A stretch of DNA of 64,000 nucleotides from Methanococcus maripaludis C5 (GCF_000016125.1 NC_009135.1:248001-312000); one strand, 5' to 3'. Positions 37,347-47,476 are shown, counted from the first letter of the stretch. Numbers and translations: made by a program. The notes: a model not told the origin generated them from the letters alone.

Positions 37347-38363
37347 TTAGATTTTTTTTATTTTATTGTAAACATCTAATAGGCCGATACATCCTGTAAT
37401 CATTACATCTCCGCCAGGATATGCATAATTACCGTAACTTTTGAATAATTCTCGGTTTGGACCTGCAATAAGTATGGATTCAGGTTCAGTTTTACAAGTT
37501 ACACACGCACCGTGGCCGTTGTCGTTATATATATCCTCATTTTTTAAAGTTCCGTTACAAGTTCTTTCAACAATGTCTTTTAATTTTCTTGCATCGATTA
37601 ATCTTGTGTGGTGTTCGAAAAGGCCGTTAATCTTTTGATTTTGCATTGAAACTCCTAAAGTGTGGCCGTTTCCAATGTCAAGACCGATAAATTCATTAAT
37701 CTTGTTTTCATTTGCGTAATTTAAAATACCGCAAACAGATGCCATTTTGCTATCCATCACAAATCCTTTGTATTTGTTTTCATCAAGAGTTCTTAAAATG
37801 GATTCAAACCGTGAAAAATTGTCTGTTTTATAATTTTTATTATCAAAATAAAACTCATACGGGTCTTTTGTTTCATTCAATTTTTTTTCAAAGTATTTAA
37901 ATCGAGTAATCCGATCACTCTGGCCCTTTACAAATCCATGATCCTGACATGCTACACAAACAACATCTGGAGAGAAATCCTGTCCCATAGACGAAAAAAT
38001 TGTTTTTAACATTTCAAAATCCAGATCTTCCAAATTTACATTTGGATTTTGAATATTTTCTTTTATAACAATTCCTTTTTCCCTAACTTCGTCTAAATCA
38101 TCTCTAATGGTTCTCACACATTGTTCGGAAATCTCTACATTATACCCTTTTTTTAATTTCTGCATTATTGCAAAGGAAACAGGACCTCCGCCCATTAATT
38201 TTCCGTCAATTCTTAAATCTTCTTTTAATTTCATAATTTTTCGAGAAATAATCGTTGTGGGGGAAGGCAGTATTAATTTAATTGCATTTTCAACGTTTTT
38301 TTCAGTATCAAAGTATAAAATGTCCTGAGTTCCTTTTCCAATATCGATGCACAGAATATTCAA
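37347..38363 (-). CDS. DUF1786 ASKHA-fold protein
   Basis: This 338-residue protein begins ILCIDIGKGTQDILYFD, the phosphate-1 loop of actin/hexokinase-like ATPases, and has a second FIGLDIGNGHTLGVS segment at about residue 215. This suits DUF1786, a group sometimes annotated as pyruvate formate-lyase activating enzyme without good evidence. Several conserved Cys (CVACQDHG, CNGTL, CVTCKTEPE) suggest metal binding. TTG 38363 is chosen because GGTGAT lies just upstream; a longer frame to 38384 includes that site. Function is unknown. Confidence 0.65.
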   Translation of the reverse strand: MNILCIDIGKGTQDILYFDTEKNVENAIKLILPSPTTIISRKIMKLKEDLRIDGKLMGGGPVSFAIMQKLKKGYNVEISEQCVRTIRDDLDEVREKGIVIKENIQNPNVNLEDLDFEMLKTIFSSMGQDFSPDVVCVACQDHGFVKGQSDRITRFKYFEKKLNETKDPYEFYFDNKNYKTDNFSRFESILRTLDENKYKGFVMDSKMASVCGILNYANENKINEFIGLDIGNGHTLGVSMQNQKINGLFEHHTRLIDARKLKDIVERTCNGTLKNEDIYNDNGHGACVTCKTEPESILIAGPNRELFKSYGNYAYPGGDVMITGCIGLLDVYNKIKKI

Positions 38364-38499
38364 AGTAATCACCTTAAATGACATTTTTTTATAAATGTTA
38401 ATTAGTTGATGATACTATTCTACTTCTATATCTTAAGATTTTTTATTTATATCATGAATTTTATAGTTGTCCTTGCTTTTAATTGATTTTTGTGAAACT

Positions 38500-39210
38500 A
38501 TGAGAATTTTAGATATTGATCTGGACTTTTTCTTAAATAAAATTGCATTTTGGAAAAAAGGAAATAAAAGACTCGATGAAAAAGAGTACGTAGTATGGAA
38601 AAAAGATAAATTTATTGAATTTTTGGAAAATAACTGTAATTTATCGAAAAATAATACAATAAAGGGGAGAATTGTTAAAAAACACCACGAAGCTTTTTAT
38701 TTTTGGAGAGAACTTATCGAAAAAAATGAACTCGAAGTTCCTTTTGAAGTAATTCACATCGATGCTCACGCAGATCTTGGGCTTGGGGACTTTTCATACA
38801 AATATATCATGGAAGAATTGCTCCACAAACCTGTTGAAAAAAGAAATGATCCTGAAATGATGTATGAGGGAAATTATCTTGCTTTTGCAATTGCAAATCA
38901 GTGGATTAATAATATAACTTATGTTACGCACCCGAAAGGCGGAAATGACCTTTTGAATTTTCATTTTAGGGACTATGATGTAAAAAGTGAAATTATTCAG
39001 CTTAAAAAAACTGAGAAAATAGAAACTGAAATTAAAAATGTAAAAATTTTAGATGTGGAACCAGAAATTCCTTTTAAATTAATATCTGGGAAAGATTATG
39101 TTGAAAAAGGAACTTTTGATTATGTTGTATTTAGCATATCCCCAAAATACACTCCAAAAACGATAGATAGATTAATTCCAATCGTAAAAGAATACATCGA
39201 GGAAATTTAG
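38500..39210 (+). CDS. UPF0489 arginase-fold-like protein
   Basis: This 236-residue protein begins MRILDIDLDFFLNK and has VIHIDAHADLG near residue 85, an arginase/deacetylase-type metal motif with DxHxD-like spacing. This resembles UPF0489. A di-metal hydrolase activity is plausible but unproven. GTGA lies five bases before ATG 38500; an upstream frame to 38467 is less likely. It is divergent from the DUF1786 gene 136 bases away, and the two could share regulation. Confidence 0.65.
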   Translation: MRILDIDLDFFLNKIAFWKKGNKRLDEKEYVVWKKDKFIEFLENNCNLSKNNTIKGRIVKKHHEAFYFWRELIEKNELEVPFEVIHIDAHADLGLGDFSYKYIMEELLHKPVEKRNDPEMMYEGNYLAFAIANQWINNITYVTHPKGGNDLLNFHFRDYDVKSEIIQLKKTEKIETEIKNVKILDVEPEIPFKLISGKDYVEKGTFDYVVFSISPKYTPKTIDRLIPIVKEYIEEI

Positions 39211-39305
39211 GTATCATTCCTTAAATATCCAAGTTTAATTTTTTTATACCATAATGACGTATTTTATTTAATCTTCATATTATTTTTATCAAAAAAGGTG
39301 GAAAA

Positions 39306-40562
39306 ATGGATATCGGTGATTTTGTAAAACTCGAACTGGAAAACACGACGTATTCTGGAACGGTAATGCCTTCTTTAAACGAGGATACTGTTGTAATCAA
39401 AATGAAAAGCGGATACAACGTTGGACTCGATAAGAAAAAAATAAAAAATATTGAAATTTTGGAATCAGGAGACAAACCAAAATACGGCCTTCCACCTCTT
39501 AATTTAGAAAAAAACCCAAAATTAAAAAACATTTCTATTTTATCAACTGGTGGAACAGTTGCTTCAAGAGTGGACTATAAAACTGGAGCAGTTCATCCTG
39601 CATTTACAGCAGATGATTTAATTCGAGCAGTTCCCGAATTAATGGACATTGCAAACATCAAAGGAAAAGTTATTTTGAATATTTTAAGTGAAAATATGCT
39701 TCCAGCTTATTGGAAAATGACTGCTGACGCAATAAAAGAGGAAATTGAAAACGGGGCTGAGGGAATTGTTATTGCACACGGAACAGATACTATGCACTAC
39801 ACTGCATCAGCACTATCATTCATGGTAACTTCAGAAGTTCCAATTATTTTGGTTGGCGCTCAAAGAAGTAGTGATAGACCTTCTTCAGACGCAGCATTAA
39901 ACATAATTGCAGCGGTAAAAGCAGCAACTGAACCAATAAAAGGAGTTTATGTATTAATGCACGGAGAAACTGGAGATACCGTATGCCATTTACACGAAGG
40001 CACAAAGGTTAGGAAACTCCACTCATCAAGAAGAGACGCATTCAAATCAGTAAATGAAACCCCAATAGCTGAAATTAACCCATTTATAAAAAAAGTAACA
40101 TATTTAAGGGATGTAAAAAGTCAGGACAAGTCAAAAATCAAAGAAGTAGTGTTAAACACAGATTTGGAAGAAAAAGTTGCTTTAATCAAAGTTTATCCTG
40201 GGATTGATTCTGAAATTTTGAAGTTTTACGTTGATAACGGATACAAAGGAATTATTTTGGAAGGAACTGGACTTGGACACACTCCCGAAACCTTTTTTGA
40301 AGGAATTGATTACGCAAATGAAAACAATGTTTTAGTTGCAATGACTACTCAGACGATCAATGGTCGAGTAAACATGAATGTTTATTCAAATGGGCGAGAA
40401 CTTCAAGCAAAAGGTGTAATTCCATGCGAAGACATGCTTCCAGAAGTTGCATTTGTTAAATTAATGCACTTACTTGGAAATTATGGATTTGAAGAATCAA
40501 AAGAATTAATGTCTAAAAACATTGTCGGAGAAATTAACGAATCTATTAATCTGGAGTGCTAA
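39306..40562 (+). CDS. gatD: Glu-tRNA(Gln) amidotransferase subunit D
   Basis: This 418-residue protein has an N-terminal beta domain of about 70 residues followed by an asparaginase-like domain. It shows [11 protein letters not shown] (first catalytic Thr), [11 protein letters not shown] (Thr-Asp pair) and a downstream Lys. It releases ammonia from glutamine or asparagine and channels it to GatE, which amidates Glu-tRNA(Gln). GatDE is specific to archaea. GGTGG precedes ATG 39306, and gatE follows 48 bases later. Confidence 0.96.
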   Translation: MDIGDFVKLELENTTYSGTVMPSLNEDTVVIKMKSGYNVGLDKKKIKNIEILESGDKPKYGLPPLNLEKNPKLKNISILSTGGTVASRVDYKTGAVHPAFTADDLIRAVPELMDIANIKGKVILNILSENMLPAYWKMTADAIKEEIENGAEGIVIAHGTDTMHYTASALSFMVTSEVPIILVGAQRSSDRPSSDAALNIIAAVKAATEPIKGVYVLMHGETGDTVCHLHEGTKVRKLHSSRRDAFKSVNETPIAEINPFIKKVTYLRDVKSQDKSKIKEVVLNTDLEEKVALIKVYPGIDSEILKFYVDNGYKGIILEGTGLGHTPETFFEGIDYANENNVLVAMTTQTINGRVNMNVYSNGRELQAKGVIPCEDMLPEVAFVKLMHLLGNYGFEESKELMSKNIVGEINESINLEC

Positions 40563-40610
40563 TTGTCTAAATAGATTTATTTAGTATTTACTTTGATTTT
40601 TGGTGATAAT

Positions 40611-42506
40611 ATGGATCATGATTACGAAAAACTTGGATTGAAAGTTGGACTTGAGATACACCAGCAGTTAAACACTAAAAGGAAACTTTTCTGTAACTGC
40701 CCAACAAAAATAAGGGATGATGAACCTCATGGGGAAATTGAACGGGTTTTAAGGCCTTCTCAAAGTGAAATGGGTCACGTTGATAAGGCGGCACTTCTTG
40801 AATCAAAAAAGGAAAAGAAGTTTATTTATCAATATTACAATGATTCTACATGTTTAGTGGAACTTGATGATGAACCACCTCATGACGTTTCCCCTGAAGC
40901 AGTAGATACTGCATTGGAGGTTTCAACTTTAATGAACATGAAAATGGCTGATGAAGTTCAGATCATGAGAAAAATGGTTATTGATGGTTCAAATACCTCT
41001 GGATTTCAAAGAACAATGTTTGTATCCCAAGAAGGATTCATTGAAACGGAATACGGAAATATTGGTGTTACAAGTCTGTGTTTAGAAGAAGATGCATGTA
41101 AAAAGATTGAAGATGGTAAAGACTACACAAAATATTGTGTTGATAGGCTTGGAATCCCGCTTTTAGAAATTACAACTGAACCTGATATCACATCTCCAAA
41201 AATGGGTAAAGAAGCTGCAAGAAGAATTGGAACCATTTTAAGAGCAACTGGGAAAGTTAAAAGGGGTCTTGGTACAATTAGGCAGGATGTAAATATTTCA
41301 ATTCGGGAAGGTGCAAGAATTGAGGTTAAAGGAGTTCAAAACCTTGATTTAATTGAAAAAATCATCGAAAACGAAGTTACAAGACAGATCAGTTTAAATG
41401 AAATCAAAGAAGAACTTTTGAAGAGAAATGCGGAAGTTGTCGATGAAATAAAAGATATCACCGAACTGTTGAAAGATACTGAATCAAAAGTTTTGAAAAG
41501 TGCACTTAAAAATAAAGGGGTAATTAGGGCAATTTTGTTAAAAGGATTTTCAGGAATGATCGGAAGAGAAGTTCAGCCGGGAAGAAGACTTGGAACGGAA
41601 TTTTCAGATCGTGGAAAGGTACTTGGTGGAGTTGGGGGATTATTCCACACAGACGAACTTCCAAAATATGGAATTACTGAAGAAGAAGTCACAAAATTAA
41701 AAGAATACATGAACTGCGGCGAAAACGACGCTGTAATTTTGGTCGCAGACAAGAAAAACAAGGTTGAAAGAGCACTCAACGCAGTAATTGAAAGGGCAAA
41801 AGAATCAATGATTGGAATTCCTGAAGAAACGAGAAAAGCACTCGATGATGGAAATACATCTTATTTAAGGCCGCTTCCTGGAGCTGCGAGGATGTATCCT
41901 GAAACAGATGTTCCAACGATTACAATCACAGAAGAAAAGCTCGAAGCAATTAGAAATAACCTTCCAGAAATGCCTGAAGAAAAACTTGTAAGGTTTGTAA
42001 AAGAATATGAATTAAACGAAGATCTTGCAAAACAGATGGTGATGTCTTACCACGTTGATTTGTTTGAAAGTCTGTCAAAAAAATATTCAAAAATCAAACC
42101 TACGCTTATTGCAACGACCCTCGAAGCTACATTAAAAGAAATAAAAAGAGAAGGGCTTGATACCGATTTATTGACTGAAGAACACCTTGAAGAACTTTTT
42201 AAAGGGCTTTCAGAAGACAAAATGTCAAAAGAAGCAGTTCCTGATGTTATAAAAGGATTTATCGAAAACCCTTCAAAAAAACTCGATGAAATTTTAGAAA
42301 TTAAGGGAATGTCTTCAATGTCAGTTGATGAGGTAGAATCAATAATTGAAGATATAATCAATCAAAACATTTCCCAAGTAAACGAAAAAGGGATGGGTGC
42401 AATGGGTCTTTTAATGGGAAGATGCATGGCACAACTCAGGGGAAAAGCTGATGGAAAGCTAATAAATACAACATTGCAGAAAAAACTCAAAGAAAAAGTT
42501 CAGTAA
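40611..42506 (+). CDS. gatE: Glu-tRNA(Gln) amidotransferase subunit E
   Basis: This 631-residue protein is related to GatB. Its N-terminal cradle has KVGLEIHQQLNTK, then CLEEDACKKIE, and PLLEITTEPDI. An inserted AspRS-like domain, RVLKS-type region and YqeY-like tail complete the layout (GRCMAQLRGKADG at the C-terminus). It activates Glu-tRNA(Gln) and transfers ammonia from GatD. GGTGAT precedes ATG 40611; a frame from 40593 would include the site and is rejected. Confidence 0.96.
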   Translation: MDHDYEKLGLKVGLEIHQQLNTKRKLFCNCPTKIRDDEPHGEIERVLRPSQSEMGHVDKAALLESKKEKKFIYQYYNDSTCLVELDDEPPHDVSPEAVDTALEVSTLMNMKMADEVQIMRKMVIDGSNTSGFQRTMFVSQEGFIETEYGNIGVTSLCLEEDACKKIEDGKDYTKYCVDRLGIPLLEITTEPDITSPKMGKEAARRIGTILRATGKVKRGLGTIRQDVNISIREGARIEVKGVQNLDLIEKIIENEVTRQISLNEIKEELLKRNAEVVDEIKDITELLKDTESKVLKSALKNKGVIRAILLKGFSGMIGREVQPGRRLGTEFSDRGKVLGGVGGLFHTDELPKYGITEEEVTKLKEYMNCGENDAVILVADKKNKVERALNAVIERAKESMIGIPEETRKALDDGNTSYLRPLPGAARMYPETDVPTITITEEKLEAIRNNLPEMPEEKLVRFVKEYELNEDLAKQMVMSYHVDLFESLSKKYSKIKPTLIATTLEATLKEIKREGLDTDLLTEEHLEELFKGLSEDKMSKEAVPDVIKGFIENPSKKLDEILEIKGMSSMSVDEVESIIEDIINQNISQVNEKGMGAMGLLMGRCMAQLRGKADGKLINTTLQKKLKEKVQ

Positions 42507-42583
42507 GCAAACTGAAATAATTATTAATTTTTTTAAGTATTTTTAACTTTTAAATATTGTATATTAGTCGGAGGGCGGTATTT

Positions 42584-44077
42584 TTGGATAATTTAATGGG
42601 CTACGTTATAGGTGAAACCTCAAATACTGAGTTGAATTTTCTTGCAAAGCAGTTACCTGAAATTGGAAGCTATGTATCGATTAATTATTGCGATTTAGAA
42701 ATTTTGGGAATGGTTGAATCGGTTAATCAAGGATGCAAAATCTTTGAAGACGTATACAATATAAAAGATTTTGAAAAATTGAAAGATTTTGAAAATAATG
42801 ATTCATATTACACAATTGGAAAAATAAAGATTCTGGGTGATGTAAAAAATATGCAAATCCCAAGAATTCCGCCAAAACCTGGAACCGAAGTTTATAATGC
42901 ATCTGAAAAAATACTGGAAGAAATTTTTTCAAAAGGAACAATTGAAATTGGAAATTTAATTTCAGCAGATTCAAAAGTTAAACTCGATGTAAACAAACTC
43001 TGTTCAAGGCACTTGGCAATCCTTGCAATTACCGGAATGGGTAAGTCAAATACCGTTTCTGTTCTTTTGGAAGAATTAAATAACATTCATGCAACCGTTT
43101 TAGTTTTTGACATGCACAGGGAATACGTTGAAATCGAAGCAAAGAGCGGTACAATTCGAAGAAATATCATAAAACCAAAAATAAACGTATACAACATGTC
43201 ATATGACGCATTAATGTCTCTTGCCGGAGTTGACCCACAAGCTACAGTTCAAAGGGCTATGGGAAGACGTGCAATGAAAAAAATAAAGGAATCAAAAAAG
43301 GAAGTTGATTTTAATACTGTTGATGAATACATAAACTCGATTATCAATGAACTCAATTATTACATGGGTATGGATGAATTCAAGAGCAAAGTGGACAGTA
43401 TTTTAACATTAATTATGCGATTTGAAGATTTGATGACATTCAAGGATAAAATCACTGCGATAAATTACAATCCTATTCAGGATATAAAAGAAAATTATGT
43501 GAATATTGTTGATATAAGCGAATTAGACGAAAGCAGCACCGATTTAATAATCTCTTACTTTACAGGAGAGATTTTAAATGATAGAAAAAAAGTTTTATGG
43601 GATACAAAAGTTGCAAAACCAATATTTTTAATATATGAAGAAGCACACCTTATTGTGCCACAAAACAGACCCACAAAATCCAAAGTTCCGATTTCAAAAA
43701 TCGCAAGAGAAGGTCGTAAATTTGGTGTTGGGATATGTCTCGTGTCTCAGAGGCCAAAAACCCTTGACCAAGAGTCACTATCCCAGTGCAACAACTTTAT
43801 AATTTCAAAATTAATTGAACCAAGCGACCAAAAACACGTTCAACACGCATCAGAAAATTTAAGCGAAGATTTATTAAACCAGCTTCCTGGATTAAACGTT
43901 GGAGAAGCTGTGATAATAGGCCCTTGTTTAAAAATTCCTGCAATGGTTAAAATAAAAAGATTTGAAGGAGAATATGGTGGTGAAGACGTTAAATTTGATG
44001 AACTTTGGACTAGTGAAAAAGAAAAAAATATTCCTGAATTTATAGAAAGTAATGAATTTTTTAATGACGAATTGTAG
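42584..44077 (+). CDS. herA: HerA-like DNA translocase/helicase
   Basis: This 497-residue protein has an N-terminal HAS-barrel (about residues 1-110), then AITGMGKSNTV (Walker A, about 150) and an FDMHREYVE segment. PIFLIYEEAHLIVP is Walker B, and CLVSQRPKTLDQ with the later sensor Arg region follows. HerA is a hexameric ATPase that works with the nuclease NurA in DNA end resection; nurA is not adjacent here. TTG 42584 after GGAGGG is the best-supported start, with ATG 42596 possible. The next gene begins 17 bases after its stop. Confidence 0.88.
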   Translation: MDNLMGYVIGETSNTELNFLAKQLPEIGSYVSINYCDLEILGMVESVNQGCKIFEDVYNIKDFEKLKDFENNDSYYTIGKIKILGDVKNMQIPRIPPKPGTEVYNASEKILEEIFSKGTIEIGNLISADSKVKLDVNKLCSRHLAILAITGMGKSNTVSVLLEELNNIHATVLVFDMHREYVEIEAKSGTIRRNIIKPKINVYNMSYDALMSLAGVDPQATVQRAMGRRAMKKIKESKKEVDFNTVDEYINSIINELNYYMGMDEFKSKVDSILTLIMRFEDLMTFKDKITAINYNPIQDIKENYVNIVDISELDESSTDLIISYFTGEILNDRKKVLWDTKVAKPIFLIYEEAHLIVPQNRPTKSKVPISKIAREGRKFGVGICLVSQRPKTLDQESLSQCNNFIISKLIEPSDQKHVQHASENLSEDLLNQLPGLNVGEAVIIGPCLKIPAMVKIKRFEGEYGGEDVKFDELWTSEKEKNIPEFIESNEFFNDEL

Positions 44078-44093
44078 CGTCAAAAGAGGGCTT

Positions 44094-44903
44094 ATGAGCT
44101 TTGAAGTTACATTTGACGGAGTAAAATATTCTTGCGTTAATTGTACATATTGCTGCAGCTGCAAAAGCTGGAGGGTATACCTGAGTTATTTTGACAGAAT
44201 GCGACTCGAAGGTTACGAAAATTACATTGAAAAGTCAAATTCAGAATATGGCCATGTTTTATCTTTAAGGGATGGGAAATGCGGACTTATTGAGAATAAT
44301 TTATGCAAATTACAAATCGAAAGGAACTACGATTCAAAACCTGCAATGTGTAAACTCTTTCCATTTAGTTTCATGGTAAAATGGAATGGCGAAATGCTTT
44401 TGATTTTAAAACACTATTGTAGTGGAGTTCAAGTTGGAAAAACCAGTAAACGAACAATAAAACATGCAGTAGAGTGCTGTGAAGAATTATATCACGATCA
44501 ACTTTCAGAATTATCAATAAACGGTACTGAAACAGCTGAAAAAACAAATTTAGATGAAAAAAATAAAATTTACTGGGAGGAACGAGAAAAACTTGGAAAA
44601 TATTTCTTTAAAACCAAAAAATTTGATAATTTTTCTGAAAAATATTTTGAAATATTCTCCGAAGATATCGGGGATTTTATTGATAAAATAAAATCAAAGA
44701 ATAATTTCGATACGAAAACCAAAAAATTCCGTGAAAAAGAAATTTTACGGTATATGCAGGAATTAAACAAGAGGGAGCATTTTAGAAAAATGTCCTTTAA
44801 AAAAGAACTGAATAATCTTATAAATGTCGGGCTCACTATTAGTGACTATGAAGATCCACTCAAAGGGGAAGGGGTAATTGATTCAAAACTCCTTCTAAAT
44901 TAA
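44094..44903 (+). CDS. YkgJ-type cysteine-cluster protein
   Basis: This 269-residue protein has VNCTYCCSCKSWRVYLS near residue 20, CGLIENNLCKL, and PAMCKLFPFSF. This Cys pattern matches the YkgJ/CxxCxxCC family, thought to bind zinc or an iron-sulfur cluster, for which no activity is established. The rest is a charged helical region rich in Lys and Glu. ATG 44094 follows GAGGG; an in-frame ATG at 44052 lies inside herA and lacks a site. Co-transcription with herA is likely. Confidence 0.75.
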   Translation: MSFEVTFDGVKYSCVNCTYCCSCKSWRVYLSYFDRMRLEGYENYIEKSNSEYGHVLSLRDGKCGLIENNLCKLQIERNYDSKPAMCKLFPFSFMVKWNGEMLLILKHYCSGVQVGKTSKRTIKHAVECCEELYHDQLSELSINGTETAEKTNLDEKNKIYWEEREKLGKYFFKTKKFDNFSEKYFEIFSEDIGDFIDKIKSKNNFDTKTKKFREKEILRYMQELNKREHFRKMSFKKELNNLINVGLTISDYEDPLKGEGVIDSKLLLN

Positions 44904-44920
44904 GAATGAATTGTGAAACT

Positions 44921-45448
44921 ATGTCTTTAAAAGAATATCTTATTATTTTAGTAATGGTGTTACTTTTTGCAATGGCCCCCTTGATAATATTGCAAGAAAA
45001 AAAGAACAATCTTTCAGAGATGGAAGAACTCGAAAAATATGGTGTTTATGAAGTAAAAAAAATTAGTTCTGAAGAAGGGGATACATTAAGACTTTTTCAA
45101 GTTAGGAATACAATGGGGCAAAGATTAAGGAATGAACTTGACAAACCTGCAAAAGTAGATCTTTGTTATATCTTAGGCTATTCCTATAACAATTTTGAAG
45201 ATATAAAAACTGTCGAAGTGATTTCTTATTATAATAACAGTGGAAATCTAGTCATATACTACGTCTATGAAATCGAAACAAGAGAAATAGAAATTTCTGA
45301 ACTTTCAAATGTTTCCGAAGCAGGTATTATGGCAGATATGGAATATTATTATCGTAAAATAATTAAACTAGGAGATTTAAAAGTAATGGATGATAATATC
45401 CCCTACTGGAAGGAGGCAGATAATGGTTACAATAGTTCCGATAAATGA
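44921..45448 (+). CDS. Membrane-anchored protein of unknown family
   Basis: I do not recognise this 175-residue protein. One hydrophobic segment lies at about residues 7-25 (EYLIILVMVLLFAMA), followed by a charged soluble domain with LRLFQVRNTMGQRLR and an acidic C-terminus. It is likely a single-pass protein. GTGA precedes ATG 44921; ATG 44906 is possible. Its last 26 bases overlap the next gene, and it begins 17 bases after the cysteine-cluster gene, so it belongs to the herA run. Confidence 0.6.
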   Translation: MSLKEYLIILVMVLLFAMAPLIILQEKKNNLSEMEELEKYGVYEVKKISSEEGDTLRLFQVRNTMGQRLRNELDKPAKVDLCYILGYSYNNFEDIKTVEVISYYNNSGNLVIYYVYEIETREIEISELSNVSEAGIMADMEYYYRKIIKLGDLKVMDDNIPYWKEADNGYNSSDK

Positions 45449-45995
45449 GGAAGAACGGGCAAGCATACTAAATGGGCTCAAAAGTTCAGTGCCAGCTACT
45501 AAATTAATAACTTTGAAAAAAATTGTAGATTTAACTGTTTTAAGGCCCGAATCATTGCAGTATATGGAAATGACTGACAAAATGTCAATTCAGAGGATTA
45601 TCTCGGGAATTGAAAGAATAATGGAATATGATATCGATGAAATTTTAAAAAGAGAAGCTGCAATTGCTCTTGAAAAAGTAAAATTAACGCTTGGTTCAAA
45701 ATTTGTACAAAATTTACTGCACTGCCAAAACTGTAATTCTGTAGTTGACATTGGATGGGAAAACTGTGCAAACTGTGGTTCAAATTTAACTGAAATGACT
45801 TATCCTGAAACAAAACCTTGTCCAAACTGTAACAAACACACTTCCGAAAACTGGAATAATTGTGCACACTGTGGATTCCAGCTCATTAAAGAAGAAGATA
45901 AGATTCAAAAATGTACGGGATGTAAACGGGAAGTTGATCCAACGTGGATGGTTTGCCCATACTGTGGAGCTCGACTCAAGGGATCAAAAAAATAA
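45423..45995 (+). CDS. Helical protein with three zinc-ribbon units
   Basis: This 190-residue protein has an N-terminal helical part (about 1-95) and then three consecutive zinc-ribbon motifs. These are CQNCNSVVDIGWENCANCG, CPNCNKHTSENWNNCAHCG and CTGCKREVDPTWMVCPYCG. The repeats share a W-x-x-C-x-x-C/H-C-G signature and appear to be internal duplications. Binding of nucleic acid or protein is plausible. AGGAGG directly precedes ATG 45423, inside the upstream gene, which gives coupling; the frame to 45390 is not needed. Confidence 0.75.
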   Translation: MVTIVPINEEERASILNGLKSSVPATKLITLKKIVDLTVLRPESLQYMEMTDKMSIQRIISGIERIMEYDIDEILKREAAIALEKVKLTLGSKFVQNLLHCQNCNSVVDIGWENCANCGSNLTEMTYPETKPCPNCNKHTSENWNNCAHCGFQLIKEEDKIQKCTGCKREVDPTWMVCPYCGARLKGSKK

Positions 45996-46104
45996 TTAAA
46001 TACATTTCTTTTTTCAAAAATGTTTTTTTAATACTGTTCTGCTTTTAATTTTACTGTAAATTTTATATATTTAAATACATATTTTCTATGAATGATTATT
46101 CGAG

Positions 46105-47250
46105 GTGTTAATTATCAAAAGATTTGCAATAATTGCAAGCTTATTATTGGCACTTTTGTTTGCGGGCTGTATTGACAGTACCTCTTCAGATGCAGAAGTC
46201 GCTGATTTAAAGGTTGCATATCTTCCATCAGACCACGATGCACCATTATTTGTTGCAGCAGAATATCCTGAACTATTCCAGAATGGATATGGAGTTTATT
46301 TGAAAGAAGTTGAAAATAAAGATACCTACGAACTTTATGAAAACGATAAACTCGTAGCAAACGTTGAATTTATAAAAGTTATTGAAGGTGGAGCAAAAAT
46401 CATGACCTTGATGGCACAGGGTCAGGTTGACGTTGGATTAAACGGAGTTCCTCCAGCAGTATTTTCAATTGATCAGGGAACAGCTGCAAAAATTGTAAGC
46501 CCTGCTCAATCTGAAGGTTCAGCAATCGTTATTAAAAGCGATATTGCTGCTGAAAATTGGGAAGAATTTGTAGTGTACATAAAAGAACAGGCAGAATCAG
46601 GAGTTCAAGTAAAAATTGGACACCCTCTTCCTACATCAATCCAATACGTTATGATAAAATCAGCACTCGATGCTGAAGGAATTACCTACACAGAAAATCC
46701 AAACGAAGATGCAATGGTTCAACTTATTAACTGTAAAGGCCAAGGAACAATGCCTCAGTTATTAAGTACAAATGAATTAGATGCAGTGATTGCATGGGAA
46801 CCAACGCCTGAGCAATTAACACTTTCAGGAATTGGAAAATCAGTAATCTATTCGGGAGATATTCCTCCTGAAGGAATGTGGGAAAACCACCCTTGCTGTG
46901 TGTTTGTAGCGTCAAACAATGCACTTGAAAATAAAAGGGAAGGCTTAAAATCATTCTTAAAATTGATGGCCCTATCAAACAATGAAATTATGGCAAACCC
47001 TGAATTCGCAGTAAATGCAAGTTCTGAATGGCTCGGAACAGACTTGGAAGTTGAAGAATTATCAATTCCAAACATTAAATTTACAAATGAAATCGGATCT
47101 TTAGAAGCAATTGGACCTGCATTCGTAAATGTTATGGATGAACAAGGTGCAATGACTGGCCAATTGGCGGGACTTGAAGATATTGAAGAAATAAATTCAA
47201 TTCTCTACGATTTCACATTATATAATGAAATCATGGATGAAATACAATAA
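46105..47250 (+). CDS. Orphan ABC-type substrate-binding lipoprotein
   Basis: This protein of about 380 residues has an N-terminal signal with IIASLLLALLFAGC, where AGC is a lipobox, so it is probably membrane-anchored. The mature domain resembles SsuA/NMT1-type binding proteins: LKVAYLPSDHDAPLF and the VDVGLNGVPP segment near residue 112, then DAVIAWEPTPEQL. Anion or amine substrates are possible. No permease or ATPase gene is beside it. GTG 46105 lies inside its own GAGGTG site; an ATC codon at 46114 begins IKRFAII, exactly where MKRFAII would be expected, so the start is uncertain. Confidence 0.8.
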   Translation: MLIIKRFAIIASLLLALLFAGCIDSTSSDAEVADLKVAYLPSDHDAPLFVAAEYPELFQNGYGVYLKEVENKDTYELYENDKLVANVEFIKVIEGGAKIMTLMAQGQVDVGLNGVPPAVFSIDQGTAAKIVSPAQSEGSAIVIKSDIAAENWEEFVVYIKEQAESGVQVKIGHPLPTSIQYVMIKSALDAEGITYTENPNEDAMVQLINCKGQGTMPQLLSTNELDAVIAWEPTPEQLTLSGIGKSVIYSGDIPPEGMWENHPCCVFVASNNALENKREGLKSFLKLMALSNNEIMANPEFAVNASSEWLGTDLEVEELSIPNIKFTNEIGSLEAIGPAFVNVMDEQGAMTGQLAGLEDIEEINSILYDFTLYNEIMDEIQ

Positions 47251-47407
47251 TATTCATAAACTTTCTTTTTTTAATTATTTTTTGAAAAAAATGTTAATTT
47301 AGCAAGGAACTGTTTATTTTTTGATCAAAATTTTAATAATAAAACTTTAATTTTGAATGATACTTAAATTATATTTATAAGCTTTTAATAATACTTTATG
47401 TAAAATG

Positions 47408-47455
47408 TGTACGATTTATATAGTTATTCAAACTAAGTATTAACCTGTACGATTT
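47408..47455 (+). repeat. Direct repeat TGTACGATTT upstream of the cooC-like gene
   Basis: The ten bases TGTACGATTT occur at 47408-47417 and 47446-47455. The first copy overlaps a TATA-like ATTTATATAG (47414-47423); the second lies near the presumed transcription start. They could be operator half-sites. Confidence 0.4.
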
Positions 47456-47476
47456 GTAAATATGGAGGTTAAACGA

